NCBI RefSeq assembly: GCF_017114825.1
Contig: NZ_JADEVO010000010.1
Coordinates: 62,001-126,000 of the forward strand
Source of the DNA: Pseudomonas gregormendelii
GTDB lineage: Bacteria; Pseudomonadota; Gammaproteobacteria; Pseudomonadales; Pseudomonadaceae
Length of the DNA: 64,000 bases
Direction of reading: 5' to 3'
The notes under the pieces were generated by a model. The model made no database searches, had not been told where the DNA came from, and was given only the letters and a program-made list of their open reading frames with translations. Position 1 is the stretch's first letter. Each line of letters starts with the position of its first letter. This document shows positions 8,718 to 17,284 of this stretch, piece after piece. The position numbers and the translations under genes were made by a program.

Positions 8718-8736
8718 AATAGGAAGCATTACTATT
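8718..8736. promoter_or_regulatory. Possible Fur box ahead of fecI
   Basis: AATAGGAAGCATTACTATT is an imperfect 19-bp dyad (AATAG with CTATT at the ends) in the AT-rich gap 28 bp before fecI. About ten of nineteen positions match the Fur consensus, so the match is only fair. Iron-controlled sigma genes normally carry such a site. Confidence 0.4.
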
Positions 8737-8763
8737 CACGCCCCGTCTCCACAGCACGCCGCA

Positions 8764-9264
8764 ATGACCCCCAAGCTGCCCCGCAGGCCCGGCTTTTTCG
8801 AGCATTACGAAGAGTTGGTTGGCACCTGGACCCGTCGCCTGAGAAATCGTCAGCAGGCCGAGGATCTGGCCCACGATACCTTCGTGCGGGTGCTTGAGTC
8901 GGATTCGGCGGCGGTGGAGCAGCCTCGTGCATATCTGCATCAGACAGCGCGCAATATTGCAGTGGACGGCTATCGTCGCGAGGATCGACGAGGCGCCATG
9001 GAGTCGGGGGCGATCGATCACAGTGTGTCCTCGTGCGGCGACCCGGAGCATTTCGTGCAGGCGATCCAGTTGGCCGATTCCATCGAACTCGCGCTGGCCG
9101 AGTTGCCGGTCAATTGCCGCAAGGTGTTCGTGTGGCAGAAGATCGAAGGTCTGACCCAGGCCGAGATCGCCGAACGCCTGGGACTGTCCAAGAACATGGT
9201 GGAAAAGTATATGATCCGCACGCTGCGGCATCTGCGCGATCGCCTGGATGGGTTGCAATCATGA
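8764..9264 (+). CDS. fecI: ECF sigma factor FecI (iron-citrate surface signalling)
   Basis: A 166-residue group IV sigma factor. Region 2 is at about 10-75 (AEDLAHDTFVRVLE) and region 4 at about 110-160 (LTQAEIAERLGLSKNMVEKY). Both match iron-starvation sigma factors of the FecI/PvdS type. It should direct RNA polymerase to the fecA promoter when FecR relays ligand binding by FecA. The gene is followed after 40 bp by fecR and then fecA, the standard order. Specificity for citrate is taken from fecA, not from this protein. Confidence 0.9.
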   Translation: MTPKLPRRPGFFEHYEELVGTWTRRLRNRQQAEDLAHDTFVRVLESDSAAVEQPRAYLHQTARNIAVDGYRREDRRGAMESGAIDHSVSSCGDPEHFVQAIQLADSIELALAELPVNCRKVFVWQKIEGLTQAEIAERLGLSKNMVEKYMIRTLRHLRDRLDGLQS

Positions 9265-9304
9265 TCGGTCGCGTCTTTCCATTCTCCGCCAAACAGGAAC
9301 TTCC

Positions 9305-10288
9305 ATGATGGATACTCGTGATTGCGCGTGTGGACCCACGGCGGTTCGCGATGAGGCGGCGCGCTGGTTCGTGGTTTTGCAGGAGCCGGTGGTGGATGTC
9401 CTGGAGCGTCAGCAGTTTGCAGCCTGGTTGGCCGAGCACCCGCAGCACCATTATGAATTCCAGGTACTTGAAGGCATGTGGTCGGCGGCTGACCTGCTGC
9501 CGGCGGCGCGTCTGCAGGCCTTGTGTGACGTGCCGCCAGCGCGCAGCACACGTCGGCCAATCTTGCGTTATGCCGTGGCCGCCAGCGTGCTGGCCGTGGC
9601 TCTGGGGCTGGGCTGGTTCACCACGATGGATCAGCCGGCTACATACACTGGCGAGTTCTCCACGGCGCTGGGCGAGCGTCAGCAAGTGGCGTTGCCGGAC
9701 GGTTCGACGATCGACCTCAACAGTCGCAGCCGTATTCAAGTGCATTTTGCGCAGCACCGTCGCGCCGTCGAGCTGACCGAAGGCGAGGCGATGTTCAGCG
9801 TCGAGCACGACGCCGATCGTCCGTTCGTGGTGGAGTCGGGCAGTGGCAGAGTCACGGTGACAGGCACCCGTTTTGATGTGCGCCGCGACGCCGGCGAAAC
9901 CCGCGTGGTGGTCGAGCAGGGCACCGTCAAGGTCCAGGGACGGGACGTTGCCGATAGCCCCTCCATCGACCTCGTCGCCGGCATGGGCACCCGTGTCGAT
10001 CTCCAGGGCAAGGTCGCCACGGCGTATGCGGTGGATGCAGCGCAGCTGACCGCCTGGCGCAGCGGCAAGCTGGTGTTCAATAACGCGAGCCTGAGCGAAG
10101 TGGCCGCCGAAGCCTCCCGTTATCGTGACAAGCCGATCACGGTCGCCAACGACAAAGTGGCCAATCTACGCCTGACCAGCGTGTTCAAATCTGACAACAC
10201 CGATGCCCTGTTGAAGGCCTTGCCAAGCATTCTCCCGGTAGCCGTGCGCACCCTCGATGACGGCAGTCAGGAAATAATTTCAAAATAG
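9305..10288 (+). CDS. fecR: FecR-type anti-sigma/sigma regulator
   Basis: This 327-residue inner-membrane protein has the usual three parts. A cytoplasmic N-terminal domain (DEAARWFVVLQEP, then WLAEHPQHHYEF) contacts FecI. A single membrane helix lies at about 78-98 (YAVAASVLAVALGLGW). The periplasmic FecR domain (LPDGSTIDLNSRSRI, then VTGTRFDVRRDAGETRV) reads the FecA N-terminus, and a C-terminal domain begins near LVFNNASLSEVAAEAS. ATG at 9305 is used because AGGAAC lies just ahead; a second ATG follows immediately. The gene sits between fecI and fecA. Confidence 0.9.
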   Translation: MMDTRDCACGPTAVRDEAARWFVVLQEPVVDVLERQQFAAWLAEHPQHHYEFQVLEGMWSAADLLPAARLQALCDVPPARSTRRPILRYAVAASVLAVALGLGWFTTMDQPATYTGEFSTALGERQQVALPDGSTIDLNSRSRIQVHFAQHRRAVELTEGEAMFSVEHDADRPFVVESGSGRVTVTGTRFDVRRDAGETRVVVEQGTVKVQGRDVADSPSIDLVAGMGTRVDLQGKVATAYAVDAAQLTAWRSGKLVFNNASLSEVAAEASRYRDKPITVANDKVANLRLTSVFKSDNTDALLKALPSILPVAVRTLDDGSQEIISK

Positions 10289-10385
10289 ATTCAGGTTTTT
10301 TTCGAGTTCTTCGTCTTCTTGTCCAACTGCAACTGGTTTGCATTAACAAACGCATGCTCTTGCGATTCACAGGACAAGTTTCGAC

Positions 10386-12812
10386 GTGAAAAAAACCATC
10401 GCCCATAACAAAAAATCACCCTGGTTGCCGCTGGCCCTGGCCTTGGCCGTCAACTGCGCGCTGCCCCAGGCATTTGCTGCGGACGCCATCCACATCGAGG
10501 CGCAGCCGTTGGGGCAGGCCTTGAGTCAGCTGGGCCAGCAGACTTCGCTGCAGGTTTTTTTCAGCCCGGAGCTGGTCGCCGGCAAACGGGCACCGGCCGT
10601 AGACGGTAACCTTTCCCCCGAGCAGGCCTTGCGCCAGCTGCTGCAGGGCAGCGGCCTGGATTATCAGATCGATGCAGGCTCGGTGACCCTGACCCCCACA
10701 CCGACTTCCGCCCAGGAAGGGCCGCTGGAGCTCGGCGTGACGGATATCAAGGTGGTCGGCAATTGGCTCGGCGATGCCGATGCAGCCGTGGTGCAGAACC
10801 ACGCCGGCGCACGCACGGTGATCCGTCGCGAGGCCATGGTCGAGCAAGGCGCAATGACGGTCGGCGACGTGTTGAAGCGGGTACCGGGCGTGCAGGTACA
10901 GGATGCCAACGGCACCGGTGGCAGCGATATTTCCCTGAACGTCGGCGTGCGCGGCCTGACGTCGCGCCTGTCGCCACGCTCCACCGTGTTGATTGACGGC
11001 GTACCGGCGGCCTTCGCGCCCTATGGCCAGCCGCAACTGTCGATGGCGCCGATCTCCTCCGGCAACCTCGACAGCATCGACGTGGTGCGTGGCGCCGGCT
11101 CGGTGCGTTATGGACCGCAGAACGTGGGCGGGGTGATCAACTTCGTCACCCGGGCGATCCCTGAACAAGCGTCCGCCGAGATAGGCACCACCCTGGAAAC
11201 CTCCCGGCACGGTGGCTGGAAGCACATCGATACGGCGTTCGTCGGCGGTACGGCGGACAACGGCATGGGCGTGGCGCTGTTGTATTCGGGCGTCAACGGC
11301 AACGGTTACCGTGAGCGCAACAATGGCAACGACATCGATGACGTGATGCTCAAGACCCACTGGGCGCCCACCGATGTGGATGATTTCAGCCTCAATCTGC
11401 ATTACTACGACGCCAGTGCCGATATGCCCGGCGGTCTGACCCAGGCGCAGTACGACGCCAATCCTTTCCAGTCCGACCGCAACAACGACAGCTTCACTGG
11501 ACGTCGCAAGGAGGTGTCGTTCAAGTGGGCGCGGCAGATCGATGACCGCACCCAGGCTGAAATGCTGACTTACTATTACGACAGCTTTCGTGGCAGCAAA
11601 ATCGCCGCGCGCGATCAGAAAACCCTCGGTTCCTTCCCGCGCACCTACTACACCTTCGGCATCGAGCCGCGGGTGTCTCATGTGTTCGACCTCGGCCAGA
11701 CCACCCAGGAAGTCAGTGTCGGTTATCGCTACCTCAAGGAGGGCATGCACGAATCGGCCAGCCGGTTGGGGCTGAACGACAGCAACGAGCCGGTGGTGAG
11801 TCCGGGCGCCGACGGGCATGTGTACCAGGACCGCACGGGTGGCACCGAGGCCAACTCGGTCTACGTGGACAACAAGATCGACGTCGGCAAGTGGACCGTA
11901 ACGCCGGGCATCCGCTTCGAACACATCAGCACCGACTGGCACGATCGCCCGGTACTGGACACGGCGGGCAGGCCGGTAGCGGAAAAAAACCGCAGCATCG
12001 AAAGCAACGAACCGCTGCCGGCGCTGAGTGTGATGTACCACCTTTCCGACGCCTGGAAGCTGTTCGCCAACTACGAAACGTCCTTTGGCAGCCTGCAATA
12101 TTTCCAGCTCGGCCAGGGCGGCACCGGTGACGAGACGGCCAACGGCCTGAACCCGGAAAAGGCCAAGACCTATGAGATCGGCACTCGCTACAACGATGAC
12201 GTGTGGGGCGGGGAGGTGACGCTGTTCTACATCGACTTCGATAAAGAACTGCAGTACATCAGCAATGACGCGGGCTGGACCAACCTCGGTGCGACCACTC
12301 ACCAGGGCCTCGAAGCCTCGGTGCATTACGACCTTGCCGCGCTGGACCCACGACTCGATGGCCTGACGGCCAACGCCGGCTTCACCTACACCCGGGCGGT
12401 GTATGAAGGAGAAATTCCAGGCTTCAAGGGGCGCGACTTGCCGTTCTATTCGCGTCAGGTAGCCACCGCCGGGCTGCGCTACGACGTCGATCGCTGGACC
12501 TGGAACGTGGACGCGTTCGCCCAGTCAAAACAGCGCTCACCGGGTACGGCAGTGAACGCCGATGGCAGTTTCAGCGGCAATTACATCACCGAAGGCACCG
12601 CGGATGGTCAGTACGGCGACATTCCGGGGTACGTCACCTGGAACGTGCGTGGCGGCTATGACTTTGGCGCGACGCTGTCTAACCTGAAGCTGGGGGCGGG
12701 GGTGAAGAACGTCTTCGACAAGCAGTACTTCACCCGTTCCAGCGACAATAATGCGGGCATGTATGTGGGGGCACCGCGGACGTTTTTTGTGCAGGGTAGT
12801 GTTGGGTTTTGA
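10386..12812 (+). CDS. fecA: TonB-dependent ferric citrate outer-membrane receptor FecA
   Basis: An 808-residue receptor. The signal peptide is about residues 1-30 (ending AFAADA). The STN signalling domain is at about 32-105 (IHIEAQPLGQALSQLGQQ). The plug is at about 120-260 (VLKRVPGVQVQDANG, SPRSTVLIDGVPAAF, APYGQPQLSMAPISSG, DVVRGAGSVRYGPQ) and the rest forms the 22-strand barrel ending in VQGSVGF with a terminal Phe. From memory, the plug and barrel run closely parallel to E. coli FecA, including GGTADNGMGVALLYSG and ADMPGGL, so ferric citrate is the best substrate guess. GTG at 10386 is the start, with AGGACA upstream. The STN domain and the upstream fecIR mean it controls its own transcription through surface signalling. 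Confidence 0.92.
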   Translation: MKKTIAHNKKSPWLPLALALAVNCALPQAFAADAIHIEAQPLGQALSQLGQQTSLQVFFSPELVAGKRAPAVDGNLSPEQALRQLLQGSGLDYQIDAGSVTLTPTPTSAQEGPLELGVTDIKVVGNWLGDADAAVVQNHAGARTVIRREAMVEQGAMTVGDVLKRVPGVQVQDANGTGGSDISLNVGVRGLTSRLSPRSTVLIDGVPAAFAPYGQPQLSMAPISSGNLDSIDVVRGAGSVRYGPQNVGGVINFVTRAIPEQASAEIGTTLETSRHGGWKHIDTAFVGGTADNGMGVALLYSGVNGNGYRERNNGNDIDDVMLKTHWAPTDVDDFSLNLHYYDASADMPGGLTQAQYDANPFQSDRNNDSFTGRRKEVSFKWARQIDDRTQAEMLTYYYDSFRGSKIAARDQKTLGSFPRTYYTFGIEPRVSHVFDLGQTTQEVSVGYRYLKEGMHESASRLGLNDSNEPVVSPGADGHVYQDRTGGTEANSVYVDNKIDVGKWTVTPGIRFEHISTDWHDRPVLDTAGRPVAEKNRSIESNEPLPALSVMYHLSDAWKLFANYETSFGSLQYFQLGQGGTGDETANGLNPEKAKTYEIGTRYNDDVWGGEVTLFYIDFDKELQYISNDAGWTNLGATTHQGLEASVHYDLAALDPRLDGLTANAGFTYTRAVYEGEIPGFKGRDLPFYSRQVATAGLRYDVDRWTWNVDAFAQSKQRSPGTAVNADGSFSGNYITEGTADGQYGDIPGYVTWNVRGGYDFGATLSNLKLGAGVKNVFDKQYFTRSSDNNAGMYVGAPRTFFVQGSVGF

Positions 12813-12849
12813 GATCAAATTAATGTGTTGGGTTTAGCCAAGAATTGGG

Positions 12850-13240
12850 CGTTATCGTTGACCTGCATCGTCGGAACGCCGTCCGGATCAAGCTTTGCTC
12901 CCAATGTTATCACCGCCCATAGGTGTTCATTTCAATTCGGGATGTGCGCACAAACGCGCGCAGCGCGCCGGCTTGATGCCTTGGTCGGCCCGAAGGCCGC
13001 CACGGCGAAGTTCTTGATCGCAGGCGCCCCGTTAACCACGCTGGCCGAACGCAGGCATTGCGTAGCGGGGAAACCGGCAAGGATGCCGGTTTAGCCGCGC
13101 TGGGCCAGGGATGGCCCATCGCGGCGACCCGCGGAGCAATGCCGGAGTGAGGGCACACCGAGCCTAGGCGAGGTGCCGAGTGGTGGGGCAGAAAGCGCTT
13201 GGTTACTTGGCGCTTTTCCAAGTAACCCGCTGTAAGAGCG
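12850..13240. repeat. Long dispersed intergenic repeat
   Basis: The 610-bp gap between fecA and the MFS gene holds a block of about 390 bp unlike either neighbour. It contains several short palindromes (GGTTACTTGGCGCTTTTCC followed by AAGTAACC at 13199-13228, and GGTTTAGCCGCG near 13088). It carries long open frames on both strands with no ribosome site; the minus frame at 12910-13281 is the kind often annotated as a spurious protein in Pseudomonas. I recall near-identical blocks scattered in Pseudomonas genomes, but that cannot be tested within one window. Confidence 0.55.
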
Positions 13241-13289
13241 GAACCGATAGAAGCCCTGACCGCAGTCATGGATATGTACACAAAAGCAA

Positions 13290-13352
13290 GATCAAAGGAT
13301 CGCAGCCTCGTTTCCCTCGACAGCTCCTACGACAGCTCCTACAGGAAACATC
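13290..13352. repeat. Fragment of the GATCGCAGCC palindromic repeat family
   Basis: CAAAGGATCGCAGCCTCG is followed by a doubled CGACAGCTCCTA. It resembles the right arm of the palindromes at 25.0 and 62.2 kb but has no left arm. A similar fragment lies near 40.15 kb. The rest of the gap down to 13424 shows nothing I can name. Confidence 0.55.
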
Positions 13353-13424
13353 AGATGCCGTAGGCGCGGAGCCATGAACGCCGATACCGCAGAAACGGAT
13401 ATGGGCCCAACCTGAAAACAGCAG

Positions 13425-14576
13425 TCAAACCTTCAACACCTTCCCGCCAATAGCCACCGCCACCAGCAACATCGCCATCAACCCAAACGCAAAGCTCAAA
13501 CTGCTGCCATGGGCGATAAACCCGATCACCGCCGGCCCCGCAAGGATCCCTGCGTAACCCAGGGTAGTGATAGCCGGCACCGCGACGCTCTCGGGCATCA
13601 CTGTCTGCTTACCGACCGCGGTGTAAAGCACCGGCACAATGTTCGAACAACCCGCGCCCAGCAGCGCATACCCCACCAGGGCAAACTCCCAGTTGGGTGC
13701 AAAGGTCGCCAGGAACAACCCCGCTGCCGCCGTCAGCCCGCCAAACACAATCACCCGGGTGGCGCCCAGATGCCGGACAATTCGGTCACCGGTCAAGCGG
13801 CCCACGGTCATGGTCAAGGCAAACGCCGCGTAACCCAACCCGGCATAGGCCGTGTCGATGCCGCGCTCCTGCGCCAGGAACACCGCGCTCCAGTCCAGCG
13901 CCGCGCCCTCGGCGAGGAACACGATGAAGCACATCCCGCCAATGAACAGCACGATGCCATGAGGAATGGCGAACGCCGGACCGGAGCTTTCGCTGCCGTA
14001 AGGCAGCATGTGAGGGGCAGCCTTGCACAGCGCGACCAGCAGCATCACCACCACCACCAGCATCGCCGTCAGCGGCGTAAGGCCAAAGCCGAGCAGGGCA
14101 CTGACCCCTGCTGCGCCGACGATCCCGCCCAGACTGAACAACCCATGGAACCCCGACATCATGGTCTTGCCGCTGGCGCGTTCGACGATCACCGCTTGCA
14201 AGTTGACCGTCGAATCCACCGTGCCCAGGCCTGCGCCAAACATGAACAGGGCGGCGATCAGCGCCGGTATCGACGTCACCGTTGCCAGCAATGGCAGCGC
14301 CGCACAAATCAGCAGCGTGCCGCCGACCGCCACTCGCCGACAGCCGAAGCGCGTGGCCAGGATCCCGGCCATTGGCATCGCCAGGATCGAGCCCACCCCC
14401 AGGCACAACAGCAGCAGCCCCAGCGTGCCCTCATCCAGCCCGGCCCTGGCCTTGGCATAGGGCACCAGGGGCGCCCAGGCGGCGATGCCAAAACCGGCGA
14501 TGAAAAAAGCGACCCGCGTGGACATCTGCTCCAGGCGTCCGGGGATGAAGGTGGTGGGGGTGTTGAGGTTACTCAT
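13425..14576 (-). CDS. MFS transporter (YbjJ-like)
   Basis: A 383-residue membrane protein with about twelve hydrophobic segments and Gly/Ala-rich helices (LLLLCLGVGSILAMP, MMSGFHGLFSLGGIVGAAG). The first loop and the MSGFHGLFSLGG motif in helix 5 are typical of the FucP/YbjJ-like branch of the major facilitator superfamily. The substrate is unknown. It lies 107 bp downstream of codA on the same strand, so it may be read through from the codBA operon, but a separate promoter is possible. Confidence 0.82.
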   Translation of the reverse strand: MSNLNTPTTFIPGRLEQMSTRVAFFIAGFGIAAWAPLVPYAKARAGLDEGTLGLLLLCLGVGSILAMPMAGILATRFGCRRVAVGGTLLICAALPLLATVTSIPALIAALFMFGAGLGTVDSTVNLQAVIVERASGKTMMSGFHGLFSLGGIVGAAGVSALLGFGLTPLTAMLVVVVMLLVALCKAAPHMLPYGSESSGPAFAIPHGIVLFIGGMCFIVFLAEGAALDWSAVFLAQERGIDTAYAGLGYAAFALTMTVGRLTGDRIVRHLGATRVIVFGGLTAAAGLFLATFAPNWEFALVGYALLGAGCSNIVPVLYTAVGKQTVMPESVAVPAITTLGYAGILAGPAVIGFIAHGSSLSFAFGLMAMLLVAVAIGGKVLKV

Positions 14577-14683
14577 TGCAATCCTTGGTTAAAACGTCGC
14601 GTCCCCAAGGGACAGCGACTGTCCTGTGAGGTTCGGTCAGGCAGGGGCACATCGTGGCGCAGGCGTTGCAGTCAACCCATCAC

Positions 14684-15928
14684 TCAACGCGGACCAAACA
14701 ACTCAACCTGCGGCATCGTCCGCTTCATCAGCACCTTGCCATTGCGCACCGAATACAAAGGCAAACCCTGGCTGCGAATCACCTCGTAGTCGCTGTCTGA
14801 CGACAGGATCAGCAGGTTCGCCGGCCTCCCGCGTTCCAGGCCGTAGCGGTCACCCAGGGCCATCGCTTTAGCACTGTTGTCGGTCACCAGGTCCAGGGCG
14901 CTTTGCAGGTTGCGGTAGCCGAGCATGTGACAGATGTGCAGCCCGGCCTCCAGTACCCGCAGGATGTTGCCATTACCCAGCGGATACCAGGGGTCGACGA
15001 TCGAGTCCTGGCCGAAGCACACGTTCATGCCCGCTTCGAGCAGTTCGTTGACCCGTGTCACCCCGCGACGTTTCGGGAAGTTGTCGTAGCGGCCTTGCAG
15101 GTGAATGCTTTCGGTCGGGCAGGAAACAAAACTGATCCCCGAATGGCCCAGCAGGCGGAACAGCTTGGCGCAGTAGGCATTGTCGTAGGAGCCCATGGCC
15201 GTGGTGTGACTGGCCGTGACGCGCGACCCCATGTCGCGGCTACGGGCCTCTTCGGCCAGCACTTCAAGGAAGCGCGAATGCGGGTCGTCGGTTTCGTCGC
15301 AGTGCACATCCACCAGGCAGCCGGTGCGCTCGGCCAGGTCCATCAGGTACTTCACCGAGCTTACACCCTGGTCCCGGGTGTACTCGAAATGCGGAATGCC
15401 GCCCACCACGTCGGCGCCCATGCGAATGGCTTCTTCCATCAACTCGCGACCGTTGCGATAGGACTCGATGCCTTCCTGGGGGAACGCGACGATTTGCATG
15501 TCCACCAGGTGCCGGCTTTCCTCGCGCACTTCGAGCATCGCCTTCAGCGCAGTGAGCTGCGGATCGGTGACATCGACGTGGGTGCGCACATGCTGCATGC
15601 CATGGGCTGCGAGGGCCTGCAGGGTTTTGCGGGTGCGGGTCTTGGTATCTTCTTCGGTAATGGTGACCTTGCGCTCGCTCCAGCACTCGATGCCTTCGAA
15701 CAGCGTGCCACTCATGTTCCAGCGCGGTTCGCCGGCGGTGAGGGTGGCGTCGAGGTGAATGTGCGGTTCGACAAAGGGCGGGATCACCAGGTTGCCGCCA
15801 GCGTCCAGGTCTTCGGGGCCCAGGGTCGGGGCTTCGGTCTGCCGGGCGATATTGCTGATCAGGCCGTTTTCCAGGTGCAGCTCATGCAGGCCTTCTTGGT
15901 TGCGCAGGCGGGCATTGATGATATGCAT
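14684..15928 (-). CDS. codA: Cytosine deaminase
   Basis: This 414-residue amidohydrolase converts cytosine to uracil and ammonia. Visible metal and active-site motifs are VEPHIHLDATLTAG near residue 60 (HxH), LVDVHCDETDDPH (His and catalytic Glu), TASHTTAM (His) and CFGQDSIVDPWYPLG (the Asp before Ser). Length and motifs match E. coli CodA. ATG at 15928 starts with MHIINARLRNQEG; an upstream in-frame ATG at 15988 lies in the end of codB and is rejected. The gene follows codB after 13 bases, a standard uptake-plus-deamination pair for pyrimidine salvage. Confidence 0.92.
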   Translation of the reverse strand: MHIINARLRNQEGLHELHLENGLISNIARQTEAPTLGPEDLDAGGNLVIPPFVEPHIHLDATLTAGEPRWNMSGTLFEGIECWSERKVTITEEDTKTRTRKTLQALAAHGMQHVRTHVDVTDPQLTALKAMLEVREESRHLVDMQIVAFPQEGIESYRNGRELMEEAIRMGADVVGGIPHFEYTRDQGVSSVKYLMDLAERTGCLVDVHCDETDDPHSRFLEVLAEEARSRDMGSRVTASHTTAMGSYDNAYCAKLFRLLGHSGISFVSCPTESIHLQGRYDNFPKRRGVTRVNELLEAGMNVCFGQDSIVDPWYPLGNGNILRVLEAGLHICHMLGYRNLQSALDLVTDNSAKAMALGDRYGLERGRPANLLILSSDSDYEVIRSQGLPLYSVRNGKVLMKRTMPQVELFGPR

Positions 15929-15941
15929 CAGGCGAATCCTT

Positions 15942-17213
15942 CTAGAGATCTTGTAGTGGTGCGTTGGCGACTCGGGCGCCAAGTACACTGGTCATTAGCA
16001 CATACGTTAGCGCGGCAGCGGCAATCCCTACCAGAGGCGCGACCCACGGCGAACTGAAAGCAGCCACGGTGCCGACCGCATAAGCGCCCAGCCCGGGCCA
16101 GTTGAACGCCGGCAGGCGCGCTTCAGCCAGTCGTGGATATTGACCGCGATAGCGGAAGAAGAAGTCCGCCATGATCACCCCGCCTATCGGCGGAATCACC
16201 GTGCCGAGCAGGATGAGGTAGGGCACCAGCATGTCGTACATGCCCAGCAGGGCCAGCGCCGTACCGATCACTGCGCCGGCCAGGGTCACGCTCTTGCGTC
16301 GACCGGTGCGCAGCAGGTTGCAGCCGGCAACCGCGAAGTTGTAGATGGTGTTGTCCTGGGTGCTCCAGATGTTGAGCAGCAGCATCGCCATTGCGGCCAT
16401 GGCAAAACCTTGCAGCAACAGCACTTCGACCACGTCCGGTTGCTGGTAGACGATGGCCCCGTAGGCGCCGATCAACACCATTAGACCATTGCCGATGAAA
16501 AAACCGATCAGGCTCGCCAGCACCGCCACTCGCGCCGAGCGCGAGAAGCGTGTCCAGTTGGTCGCCTGGGTAGCGCCGCTGACGAAGGTGCCGAACACCA
16601 GCGTGATGGCGGTCGACCAATCCAGCGTGCCCGTGGGCACGACGGCCAGCAGGCCGTCGATGCCGCCAACTTCCACCGTGGCCACCCACATCGACAGCAT
16701 CAGAAGCAGCATCATGGCGGGCACGGCGATGTAGGAAAGAATTTCCAGGCCGCGATAACCCACATACGCGGTGGCGCAAAAGGCCAGGCCGAACAGCACC
16801 ATCAAGCCCAGCACGGGGCCGTCGCCCAGACCGAAGTATTTGCCCAGCACCACGGCGGCGGTCGCGGTGCCCCAGGCGTACCAGCCGATCTGGGTAAATC
16901 CCAGGATCAGGTCGCTGAGCTTGCTGCCCACTTCGCCAAAACAGAAACGCCCCATCAGCACCGAATTGAGACCGCTCTTGAAGGCGATGTATCCCAGGGC
17001 TGCGGCGTATAGCCCCAACAGCAGGTTACCGACAAGAATCACCGCCATCATCTCGCCGAAACTGAACGCCACGCCAAGCTTGCCGCCGGCGAACATGGTA
17101 GCGGTGAAAAAGGTGAAGCCCAGTAACACCATGGCGGTGGAGGCCAGGCCTTTGCGCGCGTGCAGGGGGACTTCGCTGAGGGGATAGTCGTTGCCGGGGG
17201 CGTTTTGCGTCAT
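15942..17213 (-). CDS. codB: Cytosine permease (NCS1 family)
   Basis: A 423-residue inner-membrane symporter with about twelve hydrophobic segments. MVLLGFTFFTATMFAGGKLG in helix 1, FGEVGSKLSDLILGFTQIGW and GGVIMADFFFRYRGQYP near the end are typical of CodB in the nucleobase:cation symporter-1 family. It imports cytosine for codA, 13 bases downstream. ATG at 17213 is chosen because AGGAACG sits directly ahead; the frame is open far upstream but that part has no membrane or family signature. It follows the hydrolase gene by 71 bases. Confidence 0.92.
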   Translation of the reverse strand: MTQNAPGNDYPLSEVPLHARKGLASTAMVLLGFTFFTATMFAGGKLGVAFSFGEMMAVILVGNLLLGLYAAALGYIAFKSGLNSVLMGRFCFGEVGSKLSDLILGFTQIGWYAWGTATAAVVLGKYFGLGDGPVLGLMVLFGLAFCATAYVGYRGLEILSYIAVPAMMLLLMLSMWVATVEVGGIDGLLAVVPTGTLDWSTAITLVFGTFVSGATQATNWTRFSRSARVAVLASLIGFFIGNGLMVLIGAYGAIVYQQPDVVEVLLLQGFAMAAMAMLLLNIWSTQDNTIYNFAVAGCNLLRTGRRKSVTLAGAVIGTALALLGMYDMLVPYLILLGTVIPPIGGVIMADFFFRYRGQYPRLAEARLPAFNWPGLGAYAVGTVAAFSSPWVAPLVGIAAAALTYVLMTSVLGARVANAPLQDL

Positions 17214-17284
17214 GAGGCGTTCCTTTGCTGGAGGGAGGACGCGAGGAGGGTTGCAGTGGTCGTGCCAATGTCGCGGGTCTGGGC

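Noticed and set aside
10416..12326. A 636-residue minus-strand frame opposite fecA
   Set aside because: It is a high-GC shadow of fecA: His/Gln/Arg-rich, no ribosome site and no family motifs, while the plus frame has a full receptor signature.
12910..13281. A 123-residue minus-strand frame in the gap after fecA
   Set aside because: It lies within a dispersed repeat, has no ribosome site and an Arg/Pro/Ser-rich composition typical of spurious frames in repeats.
13509..14789. A 426-residue plus-strand frame opposite the MFS gene
   Set aside because: Arg/His/Gln-rich composition and no motif; the minus strand encodes a normal twelve-segment transporter.
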